Below are positions 35,473-43,160 of a stretch of DNA of 58,010 bases, piece by piece. The notes under the pieces were generated by a model. It saw nothing but the letters and a program-made list of their open reading frames with translations, was not told the DNA's origin and did not search any database. Every line of letters begins with the position of its first letter. The stretch's first letter is position 1. The stretch comes from Rhodovulum marinum (GTDB lineage: Bacteria; Pseudomonadota; Alphaproteobacteria; Rhodobacterales; Rhodobacteraceae). The stretch is from positions 1-58,010 of the forward strand of contig NZ_SLXP01000018.1 in assembly GCF_004343075.1 (NCBI RefSeq), given 5' to 3'. Made by a program: the position numbers and the translations under genes.

Positions 35473-37839
35473 TCATTTCTCGGCCTCCGCCACGTTGCGC
35501 TTGACGGCCAGAAAACTGTCGGGCGTCACCGAGATCGTGTCGATGCCATAGCCCACCAGAAGCCGGGCGAAATCGGGATCGTTCGAGGGCGCCTGCCCGC
35601 AAAAACCGACCTTGCAACCCACCGCATGCGCCCGCTCGATCACGGATCGGATCATCCATTGCACGGCGGCATTGCGTTCGTCGAAAAGCGCGGCCAGTTC
35701 GCCCGAGTCCCGGTCCACCCCAAGCGTCAGCTGCGTCAGGTCGTTCGACCCGATGGAAAACCCGTCGAAGCGCTTGGCGAATTCCTCGGCCAGGATCACG
35801 TTCGAGGGCACCTCGCACATGACATAGACCTGAAGGCCGTTTTCCCCGCGTTTCAAACCGATTGCGTCCATGACTTCAAGCACGCGGTCGGCCTCTTCGG
35901 GGGTACGGCAGAACGGGATCATGACGATCACGTTGTCGAATCCCATTTCCTCGCGCAGCCGCCTGATCGCCTGGCACTCAAGCGCGAAACCCGGGGCGTA
36001 GGCGTCCGAGTAATAGCGCGACGCGCCACGAAAGCCGATCATCGGGTTTTCTTCGTGGGGCTCGAACCCTCGCCCGCCCAAAAGGTCGGCGTATTCGTTG
36101 GTCTTGAAATCGCTCATCCGCACGATGACGGGTTCCGGGTAGACGGGCGCGGCGATCCGCGACAACCCCATCGAAAGTTTCTCTATGAAAAACTGTATTT
36201 TATCTTCGAAACCTGATGTGAGACGTTCGATTTCCTCACGCGTCGGCGCATCCAGCCGCTCAGGGTGGATCAGCGCCATCGGGTGCGCCTTGATCGCATT
36301 GTTGATGACGAATTCCATCCGGGCCAGGCCCACACCCGCAGAGGGCAGCCGCCACCAGCGGATCGCGGCCGACGGGTTCGCCATGTTCAGCATGACCCGG
36401 GTCCTGGTATCGGGCACGTCTGACAGGGCGATGTCCTCGACCGAATATTCCGCCATCCCCTCGTATACATAGCCGGTCTCGCCCTCGGCGCAGGATACCG
36501 TCACCTCCTGCTCGTCATGCAGGATGTGGGTGGCGTCGCCGGTGCCGACGATGGCGGGCAGGCCCAGTTCGCGGCTGACGATGGCGGCATGGCTGGTGCG
36601 ACCGCCATGGTCGGTGACGATGGCGGCGGCACGCTTCATGATGGGAACCCAGTCCGGGTCGGTGATCGAGGTGACCAGGATCGCCCCGTCGACGAAACGG
36701 TCGATATCCTTGGCGCTTTCGATCACGCAGACGGGGCCGGTGGCGACCGCCGCGCCGACGGACAGGCCCGTCAGCAGGGTCTTGCCCTTGTCGTGGACCG
36801 TGTAGCTGCGGAAGCCCGCCGCATCGGCGCGCGACTGCACGGTTTCGGGGCGGGCCTGCACGATGAACAGTTCGCCCGTGTCGCCATCGCGCGCCCATTC
36901 CATGTCCATCGGGCAGCCATAATGGCGTTCGATCGTGGCGGCCATGCGGGCGAGGTCGAGGATTTCCGGATCGGACAGCACGAACCGCCCGCGCTCGGCC
37001 TTGGATGTCGGCACGTTGCGGGTGGATTGCCCGTCGCGGCCGTAGACCATCTTCTTTTCCTTGGCTCCCAGCGCCTTTTCCAGGATCGGGGTCAGGCCGG
37101 GACGGTCGAGGAAGGGCTTGTAAACCTGGTATTCGTCAGGCGTAACCGCGCCCTGCACCACGTTCTCGCCCAGCCCCCAGGCGGCATTGATCAGCACCAT
37201 GTCGGGATAGCCGGTTTCCGTGTCCAGCGAGAACATCACCCCCGACCCGCCTGTGTCGGACCGCACCATCCGCTGCACCCCGATCGACAGCGCCACCTGC
37301 GCGTGATCGAACCCCTTGAGCCGGCGATAGGTGATCGCCCGGTCGGTGAAGAGCGAGGCAAAGCAGCGCCGGCACGCCCCCAACAGCGCCTCGGTGCCCT
37401 GCACGTTCAGAAAGGTTTCCTGCTGCCCGGCGAAACTGGCATCGGGCAGGTCCTCGGCGGTGGCGGAACTTCGCACGGCGACCGACACGTTCTCGACCCC
37501 GGCGCGGCGGGAAAGCTCGGCATAGGCGGCGGTGATCTCGGTCAGGATGTCGTCGGGCCAGTGGCCTTCGCGGATCATCCTGCGGATCGTGGCGCCGGCC
37601 TCGTGCAGCTCGATGCGGTGGGCATCCAGGGCCGCCAGCGTCTCGGCGATGCGCGCATCCAGTTCGTTATGGGTGATATAGGCGCGGTAGGCGTCGGCCG
37701 TGGTGGCAAACCCGCCGGGCACCTTGATCCCCTGCCCGCCAAGCGTCGCGACCATCTCGCCCAGCGAGGCGTTCTTGCCGCCCACGGTGGCGACATCGCC
37801 GCGGCGCAAATCCTCGAACCATTTCACCTGGTCGGCCAT
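35473..37839 (-). CDS. ppsA: phosphoenolpyruvate synthase
   Basis: 788 aa, the normal length. N-terminal ATP-grasp ('GGKNASLGEMVATLGGQGIKVPGGFATT', 'AVRSSATAEDLPDASFAGQQETFLNV'), central phosphohistidine domain ('DHGGRTSHAAIVSRELGLPAIVGTG'), C-terminal PEP/pyruvate barrel ('YVMCEVPSNVILAEEFAKRFDGFSIGSNDLTQLTLGVDRDSG'). It converts pyruvate and ATP to PEP, AMP and phosphate. Start at 37839 follows GGAGGAGGG; the open frame continues far upstream but is not PpsA-like. First gene of a leftward operon, 67 bp from a perfect FnrL box. Confidence 0.95.
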   Translation of the reverse strand: MADQVKWFEDLRRGDVATVGGKNASLGEMVATLGGQGIKVPGGFATTADAYRAYITHNELDARIAETLAALDAHRIELHEAGATIRRMIREGHWPDDILTEITAAYAELSRRAGVENVSVAVRSSATAEDLPDASFAGQQETFLNVQGTEALLGACRRCFASLFTDRAITYRRLKGFDHAQVALSIGVQRMVRSDTGGSGVMFSLDTETGYPDMVLINAAWGLGENVVQGAVTPDEYQVYKPFLDRPGLTPILEKALGAKEKKMVYGRDGQSTRNVPTSKAERGRFVLSDPEILDLARMAATIERHYGCPMDMEWARDGDTGELFIVQARPETVQSRADAAGFRSYTVHDKGKTLLTGLSVGAAVATGPVCVIESAKDIDRFVDGAILVTSITDPDWVPIMKRAAAIVTDHGGRTSHAAIVSRELGLPAIVGTGDATHILHDEQEVTVSCAEGETGYVYEGMAEYSVEDIALSDVPDTRTRVMLNMANPSAAIRWWRLPSAGVGLARMEFVINNAIKAHPMALIHPERLDAPTREEIERLTSGFEDKIQFFIEKLSMGLSRIAAPVYPEPVIVRMSDFKTNEYADLLGGRGFEPHEENPMIGFRGASRYYSDAYAPGFALECQAIRRLREEMGFDNVIVMIPFCRTPEEADRVLEVMDAIGLKRGENGLQVYVMCEVPSNVILAEEFAKRFDGFSIGSNDLTQLTLGVDRDSGELAALFDERNAAVQWMIRSVIERAHAVGCKVGFCGQAPSNDPDFARLLVGYGIDTISVTPDSFLAVKRNVAEAEK

Positions 37840-37905
37840 GCGCCCTCCTCCGTTCGCTTGGGGTCCCGGTGCACCAAGCCTACGGGGTGGGTCCTTTGAT
37901 CCGCG

Positions 37906-37919
37906 TTGATCGGCATCAA
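37906..37919. promoter_or_regulatory. FnrL (FNR-type) binding site
   Basis: TTGAT-CGGC-ATCAA is a perfect FNR consensus palindrome; an additional TTGAT half lies 10 bp to the left (37896-37900). Its centre is 73 bp from the ppsA start codon, which would allow a class-II activated promoter (-41.5) with a leader of about 32 nt. It is 45 bp from the divergent P-type ATPase start. It implies oxygen-responsive control of one or both transcripts. Confidence 0.8.
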
Positions 37920-37957
37920 GGCGAAACCGAGGCGCGGGCCCATATTGTGCGCGCGCC

Positions 37958-40546
37958 ATGCAGACAGACGCCCCGCCCCCCGACCGCGCGAGCGGGCTGA
38001 CCGATGCCGAGGCCCGCGCGCGGCTGGCCCGCCACGGGCCGAACCGGCTGGAACGGGGGCGGAAGATCTCGCCGTTGCGCATCCTGCTGCGCCAGTTCAC
38101 CGGGTTCCTCGTGCTGATCCTGATCGTTGCGGCCGGCATCGCGCTGGCGCTGGGCGAGCGGATCGACGCCTTGGCGATCGGGCTGGTTGTCGTGCTGAAC
38201 GGGATCCTGGGCTTTGTCCAGGAATGGCGCGCCGAGACCGCGCTGGACGCGCTGGGGCGAATGATGGCCAGTGCCGCGCGCGTGCTGCGCGACGGGGAGG
38301 AACGGCTGATCGACACCGAGGACCTTGTGCCCGGCGACGTTGTGATCATCGAGCCCGGGGACCGTGTGCCAGCCGACCTGAACCTGGACGCGGCGGCGCA
38401 TTTGAAGGTCGACGAAAGCGCGCTGACGGGCGAATCCGTGCCGGTCGCCAAGGCCGCGGGCGAGCGGTTGTTCATGGGCACGACCGTGGTGGCCGGCCGC
38501 GCCGAGGGCGTGGTGGCGGCCACCGGCGCGGCTACCGAGTTCGGCCAGATCGCCACGCTGACCGGGGCTGTCGGAACCAAGACAACACATCTGCAACGCC
38601 AGCTCGGCCGGCTCGCCCGGCAGATGGGCCTGGCGGCCTTGGCGGTCGCCGCGCTGATCGGGGGGCTGGGGGTCGCGACCGGGCGACCACCGGTCGAAAT
38701 GTTCATGACCGCGCTGTCGCTGGCCGTGGCGCTTGTTCCCGAGGGGTTGCCCGCGGTCGTCACGATCACGCTGGCACTGGGGGCGCATGCGATGGTGCGT
38801 CAGAGGGCGCTTGCGCGGCGTCTGCAGGCGGTGGAAACGCTGGGCGCGGCCTCGGTCATCTGCACCGACAAGACCGGCACGCTGACCGAGGACCGGATGA
38901 CCGCCACCCGCATCGTGATGGCCGACCGCGCCTACGAGGTCAGCGGTACGGGCTATGACCCGGCCGGGCATATCGCGGGCCACGCCGGACGGGTGCGCGC
39001 TGCGGACGATGCCGGGCTGGCCGCCCTGCTGGAAACCGCGCTGATCTGCAACCATGCGCGGCTGGTGCGGCGCGGCGGACAGTGGCAGATGGTGGGCGAA
39101 CCCACCGAAGGCGCGCTGGTAACACTGGCCTACAAGGGATGGGCGCCGCTGCCCGACCGTGACGTGGCCGAGGCGGAATTGCCGTTCTCGTCGGACCGCA
39201 AGCGGATGAGCGTGCTGGCCCGCGGCCCGGATGGCCATATCCTTCACACCAAGGGCGCCCCCGAGCCTGTGCTCGACCGTTGCAGCCATGTTTGGATCGA
39301 GGGCGCACCCGTGCCGCTGGGCGCGGCCATGCGCAGACAGCTGGACCGCGAGTACGAAGAGATGGCCGCCGACGGGCTTCGGGTGATCGCCCTGGCCCGG
39401 CGGGTCCAGTCCAATGACACCCTGCCCCATGACGAGGCGGGTCTGTGTTTCCTCGGCTTCGTCGGTTTGATCGACCCGCCCCGGCCCGAGGTCGCGCCCG
39501 CGATCCGCGCGGCGCGGGCGGCAGGCATAAGGGTGATCGTGATCACCGGCGACGCGGCGCTGACGGCGCAGGCCATCGCCCGGCAGGTCGGGTTGAACGT
39601 GGCACAGGTGATCCGGGGCGAAGCACTGGACGCGATGGACGACGATGGGCTGCGCGTGGCGCTGACCGGCGACGTGCTTTTCGCGCGCACGGCGCCTGCG
39701 CAAAAGCTGCGCATCGTCACGGCATTGCAGGACCAGAGCCAGATCGTGGCGATGACCGGCGACGGGGTCAACGATGCGCCCGCGCTCAAGAAGGCCGATA
39801 TCGGCGTGGCGATGGGCGAACGGGGCACCGATGTCGCGCGCGACGCGGCCGACCTTGTGCTGCTCGACGACAATTTCGCGACCATTGTCCGGGCGATCCG
39901 CGAAGGCCGGCGGCAATACGAAAACGTGCGCAAGTTCGTCCGCTACCTGCTGTCGTCCAACGCGGGCGAGGTGGTGGCGCTGGTCGTGAACCTGATCCTC
40001 GGCGGGCCGCTGATCTTTCTGGCCACGCAGATCCTTTGGATGAACCTGGTCACCGACGGGCTGACGGCGGTGGCCCTGGGACTGGAGAAGTCGACGCCGG
40101 GCCAAATGGAGCGCCCGCCGCGGCCCAGGTCGCAACCGATCCTGGGCCGCGGCGGCTTGCTGACGATCCTGGTCTTCGGCAGCTATACCGGTGCGGCAAG
40201 CCTGTGGGTGTTCTACACGCTCTTGCCGATGGGCGAAGGGCTGGCGCGCAGCGCGGCCTTCACGGCGATGATGATCTTCGAAAAGGTTTCGGTCTTCGCC
40301 TTCCGGTCGTTGCACCTGCCGTGTTCGCGGATCGGCTGGGTCTCGAACCCGCTGCTGCTGGGTGCGTTGGCGATCACCTTGGGGGCGCAGGTGGCCGCGA
40401 TCTACTGGCCGCCGTTGCAGACCCTGTTGCAGACCCAGGCGCTGGGCTGGACCGAATGGTGGATGATCCTGATGCTGGCGCTGCCGCTGGTGCTGGTGCC
40501 CGAGGTGGTCAAGGCGCTGATCTCGTGGCGCAGCGCCCGGAGCTAG
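37958..40546 (+). CDS. P-type cation-transporting ATPase (P2 class)
   Basis: 862 aa. N-terminal 'SGLTDAEARARLARHGPNRL' cation-ATPase domain; 'DESALTGESVPVAK'; membrane motif 'PEGLPAVVTITLALGAHAMVR'; phosphorylation loop 'DKTGTLTEDRMT' (Asp304); nucleotide domain; 'MTGDGVNDAPALKKADIGVAMGERGTDVARDAADLVLLDDNF'; C-terminal helices. PEGLP in helix 4 is the Ca2+/Mn2+-type (SERCA/PMR1-like) signature. Divergent from ppsA over the FnrL box. The 3' end overlaps convergent ackA by 4 bp. The exact ion is uncertain. Confidence 0.92.
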   Translation: MQTDAPPPDRASGLTDAEARARLARHGPNRLERGRKISPLRILLRQFTGFLVLILIVAAGIALALGERIDALAIGLVVVLNGILGFVQEWRAETALDALGRMMASAARVLRDGEERLIDTEDLVPGDVVIIEPGDRVPADLNLDAAAHLKVDESALTGESVPVAKAAGERLFMGTTVVAGRAEGVVAATGAATEFGQIATLTGAVGTKTTHLQRQLGRLARQMGLAALAVAALIGGLGVATGRPPVEMFMTALSLAVALVPEGLPAVVTITLALGAHAMVRQRALARRLQAVETLGAASVICTDKTGTLTEDRMTATRIVMADRAYEVSGTGYDPAGHIAGHAGRVRAADDAGLAALLETALICNHARLVRRGGQWQMVGEPTEGALVTLAYKGWAPLPDRDVAEAELPFSSDRKRMSVLARGPDGHILHTKGAPEPVLDRCSHVWIEGAPVPLGAAMRRQLDREYEEMAADGLRVIALARRVQSNDTLPHDEAGLCFLGFVGLIDPPRPEVAPAIRAARAAGIRVIVITGDAALTAQAIARQVGLNVAQVIRGEALDAMDDDGLRVALTGDVLFARTAPAQKLRIVTALQDQSQIVAMTGDGVNDAPALKKADIGVAMGERGTDVARDAADLVLLDDNFATIVRAIREGRRQYENVRKFVRYLLSSNAGEVVALVVNLILGGPLIFLATQILWMNLVTDGLTAVALGLEKSTPGQMERPPRPRSQPILGRGGLLTILVFGSYTGAASLWVFYTLLPMGEGLARSAAFTAMMIFEKVSVFAFRSLHLPCSRIGWVSNPLLLGALAITLGAQVAAIYWPPLQTLLQTQALGWTEWWMILMLALPLVLVPEVVKALISWRSARS

Positions 40547-41733
40547 CCTACCCGCCCCAGCATGTCGCGGGCTGCGCGCGCGATCACGATTTCCTCGTCG
40601 GTGGGGATCACCAGCACGCGCACCCGGCTGAGATCGGTGCTCACCAGCGTTTCGCCCCGCGCGTTGCGCGCGTCGTCCAGTTCCAGGCCGATCCAGCCCA
40701 TGCCCTCGCAGACCTTGTGCCGGATCAGGACGGAATTCTCTCCGATGCCACCACAGAAAACCAGCGCGTCCAGCCCCCCCAGCGCGGCGGCCAGGGCGCC
40801 CAGTTCGCGCCGGATGCGGAACACGAAATAGGCGATGGCCTCGCGCGCGGCGTCGGTGTCGGCCTCTTCGAGCCGGCGCATGTCGTTCGACAGACCCGAA
40901 AGCCCCAAGAGCCCGGACTTGCGATAGAGCAAATCCGAAATCTCGGCGACACTCATGCCTTCCTGCTCCATCAGGTAGAGCACCACGCCCGGGTCCAATT
41001 GCCCCGAACGCGTGCCCATCGGCAGCCCGTCGAGCGCCGAGAACCCCATGGTGGACGCGATGGATCGCCCGCCGATCATGCCGCACATCGACGCCCCGTT
41101 TCCCAGATGCGCGACGATCACCCGCCCGGAATGCAGGTGCGGTGCGATCTCGGCCAGCCGGCCGGAGATATAATCATAGCTCAGCCCGTGGAACCCATAG
41201 CGCCGAACGCCCTTGTCGTAATAGGCGCGCGGCAAGGCGAAGGTATCGTTGACCCAGGGGTGGTGGCGGTGAAAGGCGGTGTCGAAACACGCGACCTGTA
41301 CCGCGTCGGGAAAGGCGGCGAGCGCGGCGCGCACGCCGGCAAGGTTGTGCGGCTGGTGCAACGGCGCAAGCGGTTCCAGCGTGGCGAGATCGGCCAGCAC
41401 CTCGGGGGTCAGACGTGCCGGCGCGGCGTGCTCGGGGCCGCCATGCACCACCCGGTGGCCCACCGCGCGAAGCTGCGCGTGCGGCCGTTCACGGGCGATC
41501 AGGTCCAACGCGCGGGCCAGCGCCCCGGCATGATCGGCCGCATCCTCGGCGGGCAGCGGTGCGTCGGACAGGACCGAGCCATCCTCGCGGGTTGCGCGCA
41601 TGTGGGGCTGACTGCCGATCCGGTCGATTTCGCCCAGGATGCGAGGGGTGGGGTCGCCGCGCCCGTCGCCCAATTCGAACAGTCCGAATTTCAGCGAGGA
41701 CGACCCCGCGTTCAGCGTCAGCGCGTGCACCAT
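40543..41733 (-). CDS. ackA: acetate kinase
   Basis: 396 aa of the acetokinase fold: 'LTLNAGSSSLKFGLFE' (phosphate 1), 'GHRVVHGGPEH', 'FDTAFHRHHPWVNDTFALPRAYYDKGVRRYGFHGLSYDYI', 'VIVAHLGNGASMCGMIGGRSIASTMGFSALDGLPMGTRSGQLDPGV', and 'FCGGIGENSVLIR'. It interconverts acetyl phosphate and acetate with ATP. It begins 4 bp after the phosphotransacetylase fusion, the normal partner enzyme. Confidence 0.97.
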   Translation of the reverse strand: MVHALTLNAGSSSLKFGLFELGDGRGDPTPRILGEIDRIGSQPHMRATREDGSVLSDAPLPAEDAADHAGALARALDLIARERPHAQLRAVGHRVVHGGPEHAAPARLTPEVLADLATLEPLAPLHQPHNLAGVRAALAAFPDAVQVACFDTAFHRHHPWVNDTFALPRAYYDKGVRRYGFHGLSYDYISGRLAEIAPHLHSGRVIVAHLGNGASMCGMIGGRSIASTMGFSALDGLPMGTRSGQLDPGVVLYLMEQEGMSVAEISDLLYRKSGLLGLSGLSNDMRRLEEADTDAAREAIAYFVFRIRRELGALAAALGGLDALVFCGGIGENSVLIRHKVCEGMGWIGLELDDARNARGETLVSTDLSRVRVLVIPTDEEIVIARAARDMLGRVG

Positions 41734-41737
41734 CGGC

Positions 41738-43153
41738 CTACTCCGCCGCCCGGTCGGCCGGTACCGGCAGCAGCCCGGTCACCCGCGCATTGTGCAGCGC
41801 CGCCACCGCGCAGGAAGCCAGCCGCGCCTTGTCGTCGTCGGACCGCGAATTCAGGATGATCGGCACCCGCGCGCCCATCACGACGCCCGCCCCTTCGGCA
41901 TGGCTGATATAGGCCAGTTGCTTGGCCAGCATGTTGCCCGCGTCGATATTGGGGACCACCAGCACCTCGGCCCGGCCCGCGACCTGGGATTTCAACCCCT
42001 TGGTGCGCGCCGCGGAAATGTCGACGGCATTGTCCATCGCCAGCGGACCGTCGACGATACCCCCGGTGATCTGTCCGCGCTCGGCCATCTTGGACAACAG
42101 GGCGGCGTCCAGCGAGGAGGGAATGTCGGGGTTCACGGTCTCGACCGCCGAAAGCACGCCAACCTTGGGTTCGGCGATGCCGATCGAGCGGGCAAGGTCG
42201 ATGGCGTTCTGCACGATATCCATCTTGCAGCGCAGATCGGGGGCGATGTTGATCGCGGCATCCGTGACCAGCAGCGGATGCGGCACGCCGGGCACGTCCA
42301 TCACGAAGACATGGGTAAACCGGCGACCGGCGCGCAAGCCGTTCTCTTTCCTGAGCGCGGCCTTGAGCATCACATCCGTATGCAGATGCCCCTTCATCAG
42401 CGCGGCGGCCCGGCCCTGCACGACCAGGTCGACGGCGATGTTCGCGGCATGGACATGGTCGGTCGCATCGACGATTTCGATACCGTCGAGCGAGGCCCCC
42501 AATTCTGTCGCGGCTGCTGAAATCCTTGCGCGGTCGCCGATCAAGATCGGTGCGATGATCGTGTGCCGCCCGCCCAGAAGCGCCCCCCCCAGCGACTTGG
42601 GCTCTTCGGGCGCGATCACCGCGGTGGGCAGCGGCGGCAGTGGTTCCGCCCGCGCGATCAGTGCGTCGAAATGGCGGTGACGCTCGACCAGCAGGCCGGG
42701 GATTTCAAGGTCTTCGAAGACCATCTTGCGGGCGGGGGCCTGCACCTCGGCCTCGCCGGTCAGGATCACCGCGCCGTCGGCCTTGCGCGTCACCTCGGTG
42801 CGCATGACGATCCCGTCGGGCGGATGCTTGTCGGTGACGGTGACGCGGGCGACCAGTTCGTCCCCGGCATGGGCGCGGGCGTGAAACAACAGGCTTTGGG
42901 CACGATAAAGCGATCCGGCGCCGGGAAGGACGTTGCCGATCACGGCCGAGACGAGCGAGCCTACCCACATCGCGGGCGCGACCGTCTCTGGTGCGCCATC
43001 CCCGTCGCCGTCATAGCGCGCCAGGTGAAGGGGGTTGTGGTTCCCCGAGGAGGTGGCGAAGACGTAGAAATCATCCTCGGTGCAGATGCGAACGATTTCG
43101 GCGCTGTCGCCCGGGGCGATCTCGTCGAAGGTTCGGTTCTCCTCGATCTTCAT
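41738..43153 (-). CDS. MaoC-phosphate acetyl/butyryltransferase fusion
   Basis: 471 aa. Residues 1-150 form a MaoC/hotdog hydratase-like domain; residues about 165-471 a phosphate acetyl/butyryltransferase ('HFDALIARAEPLPPLPTAVIAPEEPKSLGG', 'VLVVPNIDAGNMLAKQLAYISHAEGAGVVMGARVPIIL'). Such fusions are known as bifunctional enoyl-CoA hydratase/phosphate acetyltransferase. The hydratase motif normally DxNPxH here reads NHNPLH: Asn38 replaces the catalytic Asp, though His43 is kept. The C-terminal half should make acetyl phosphate for AckA. Start MKIEENRTFDEI chosen by homology; the frame runs further upstream. Confidence 0.9.
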   Translation of the reverse strand: MKIEENRTFDEIAPGDSAEIVRICTEDDFYVFATSSGNHNPLHLARYDGDGDGAPETVAPAMWVGSLVSAVIGNVLPGAGSLYRAQSLLFHARAHAGDELVARVTVTDKHPPDGIVMRTEVTRKADGAVILTGEAEVQAPARKMVFEDLEIPGLLVERHRHFDALIARAEPLPPLPTAVIAPEEPKSLGGALLGGRHTIIAPILIGDRARISAAATELGASLDGIEIVDATDHVHAANIAVDLVVQGRAAALMKGHLHTDVMLKAALRKENGLRAGRRFTHVFVMDVPGVPHPLLVTDAAINIAPDLRCKMDIVQNAIDLARSIGIAEPKVGVLSAVETVNPDIPSSLDAALLSKMAERGQITGGIVDGPLAMDNAVDISAARTKGLKSQVAGRAEVLVVPNIDAGNMLAKQLAYISHAEGAGVVMGARVPIILNSRSDDDKARLASCAVAALHNARVTGLLPVPADRAAE

Positions 43154-43160
43154 GCGGCCC

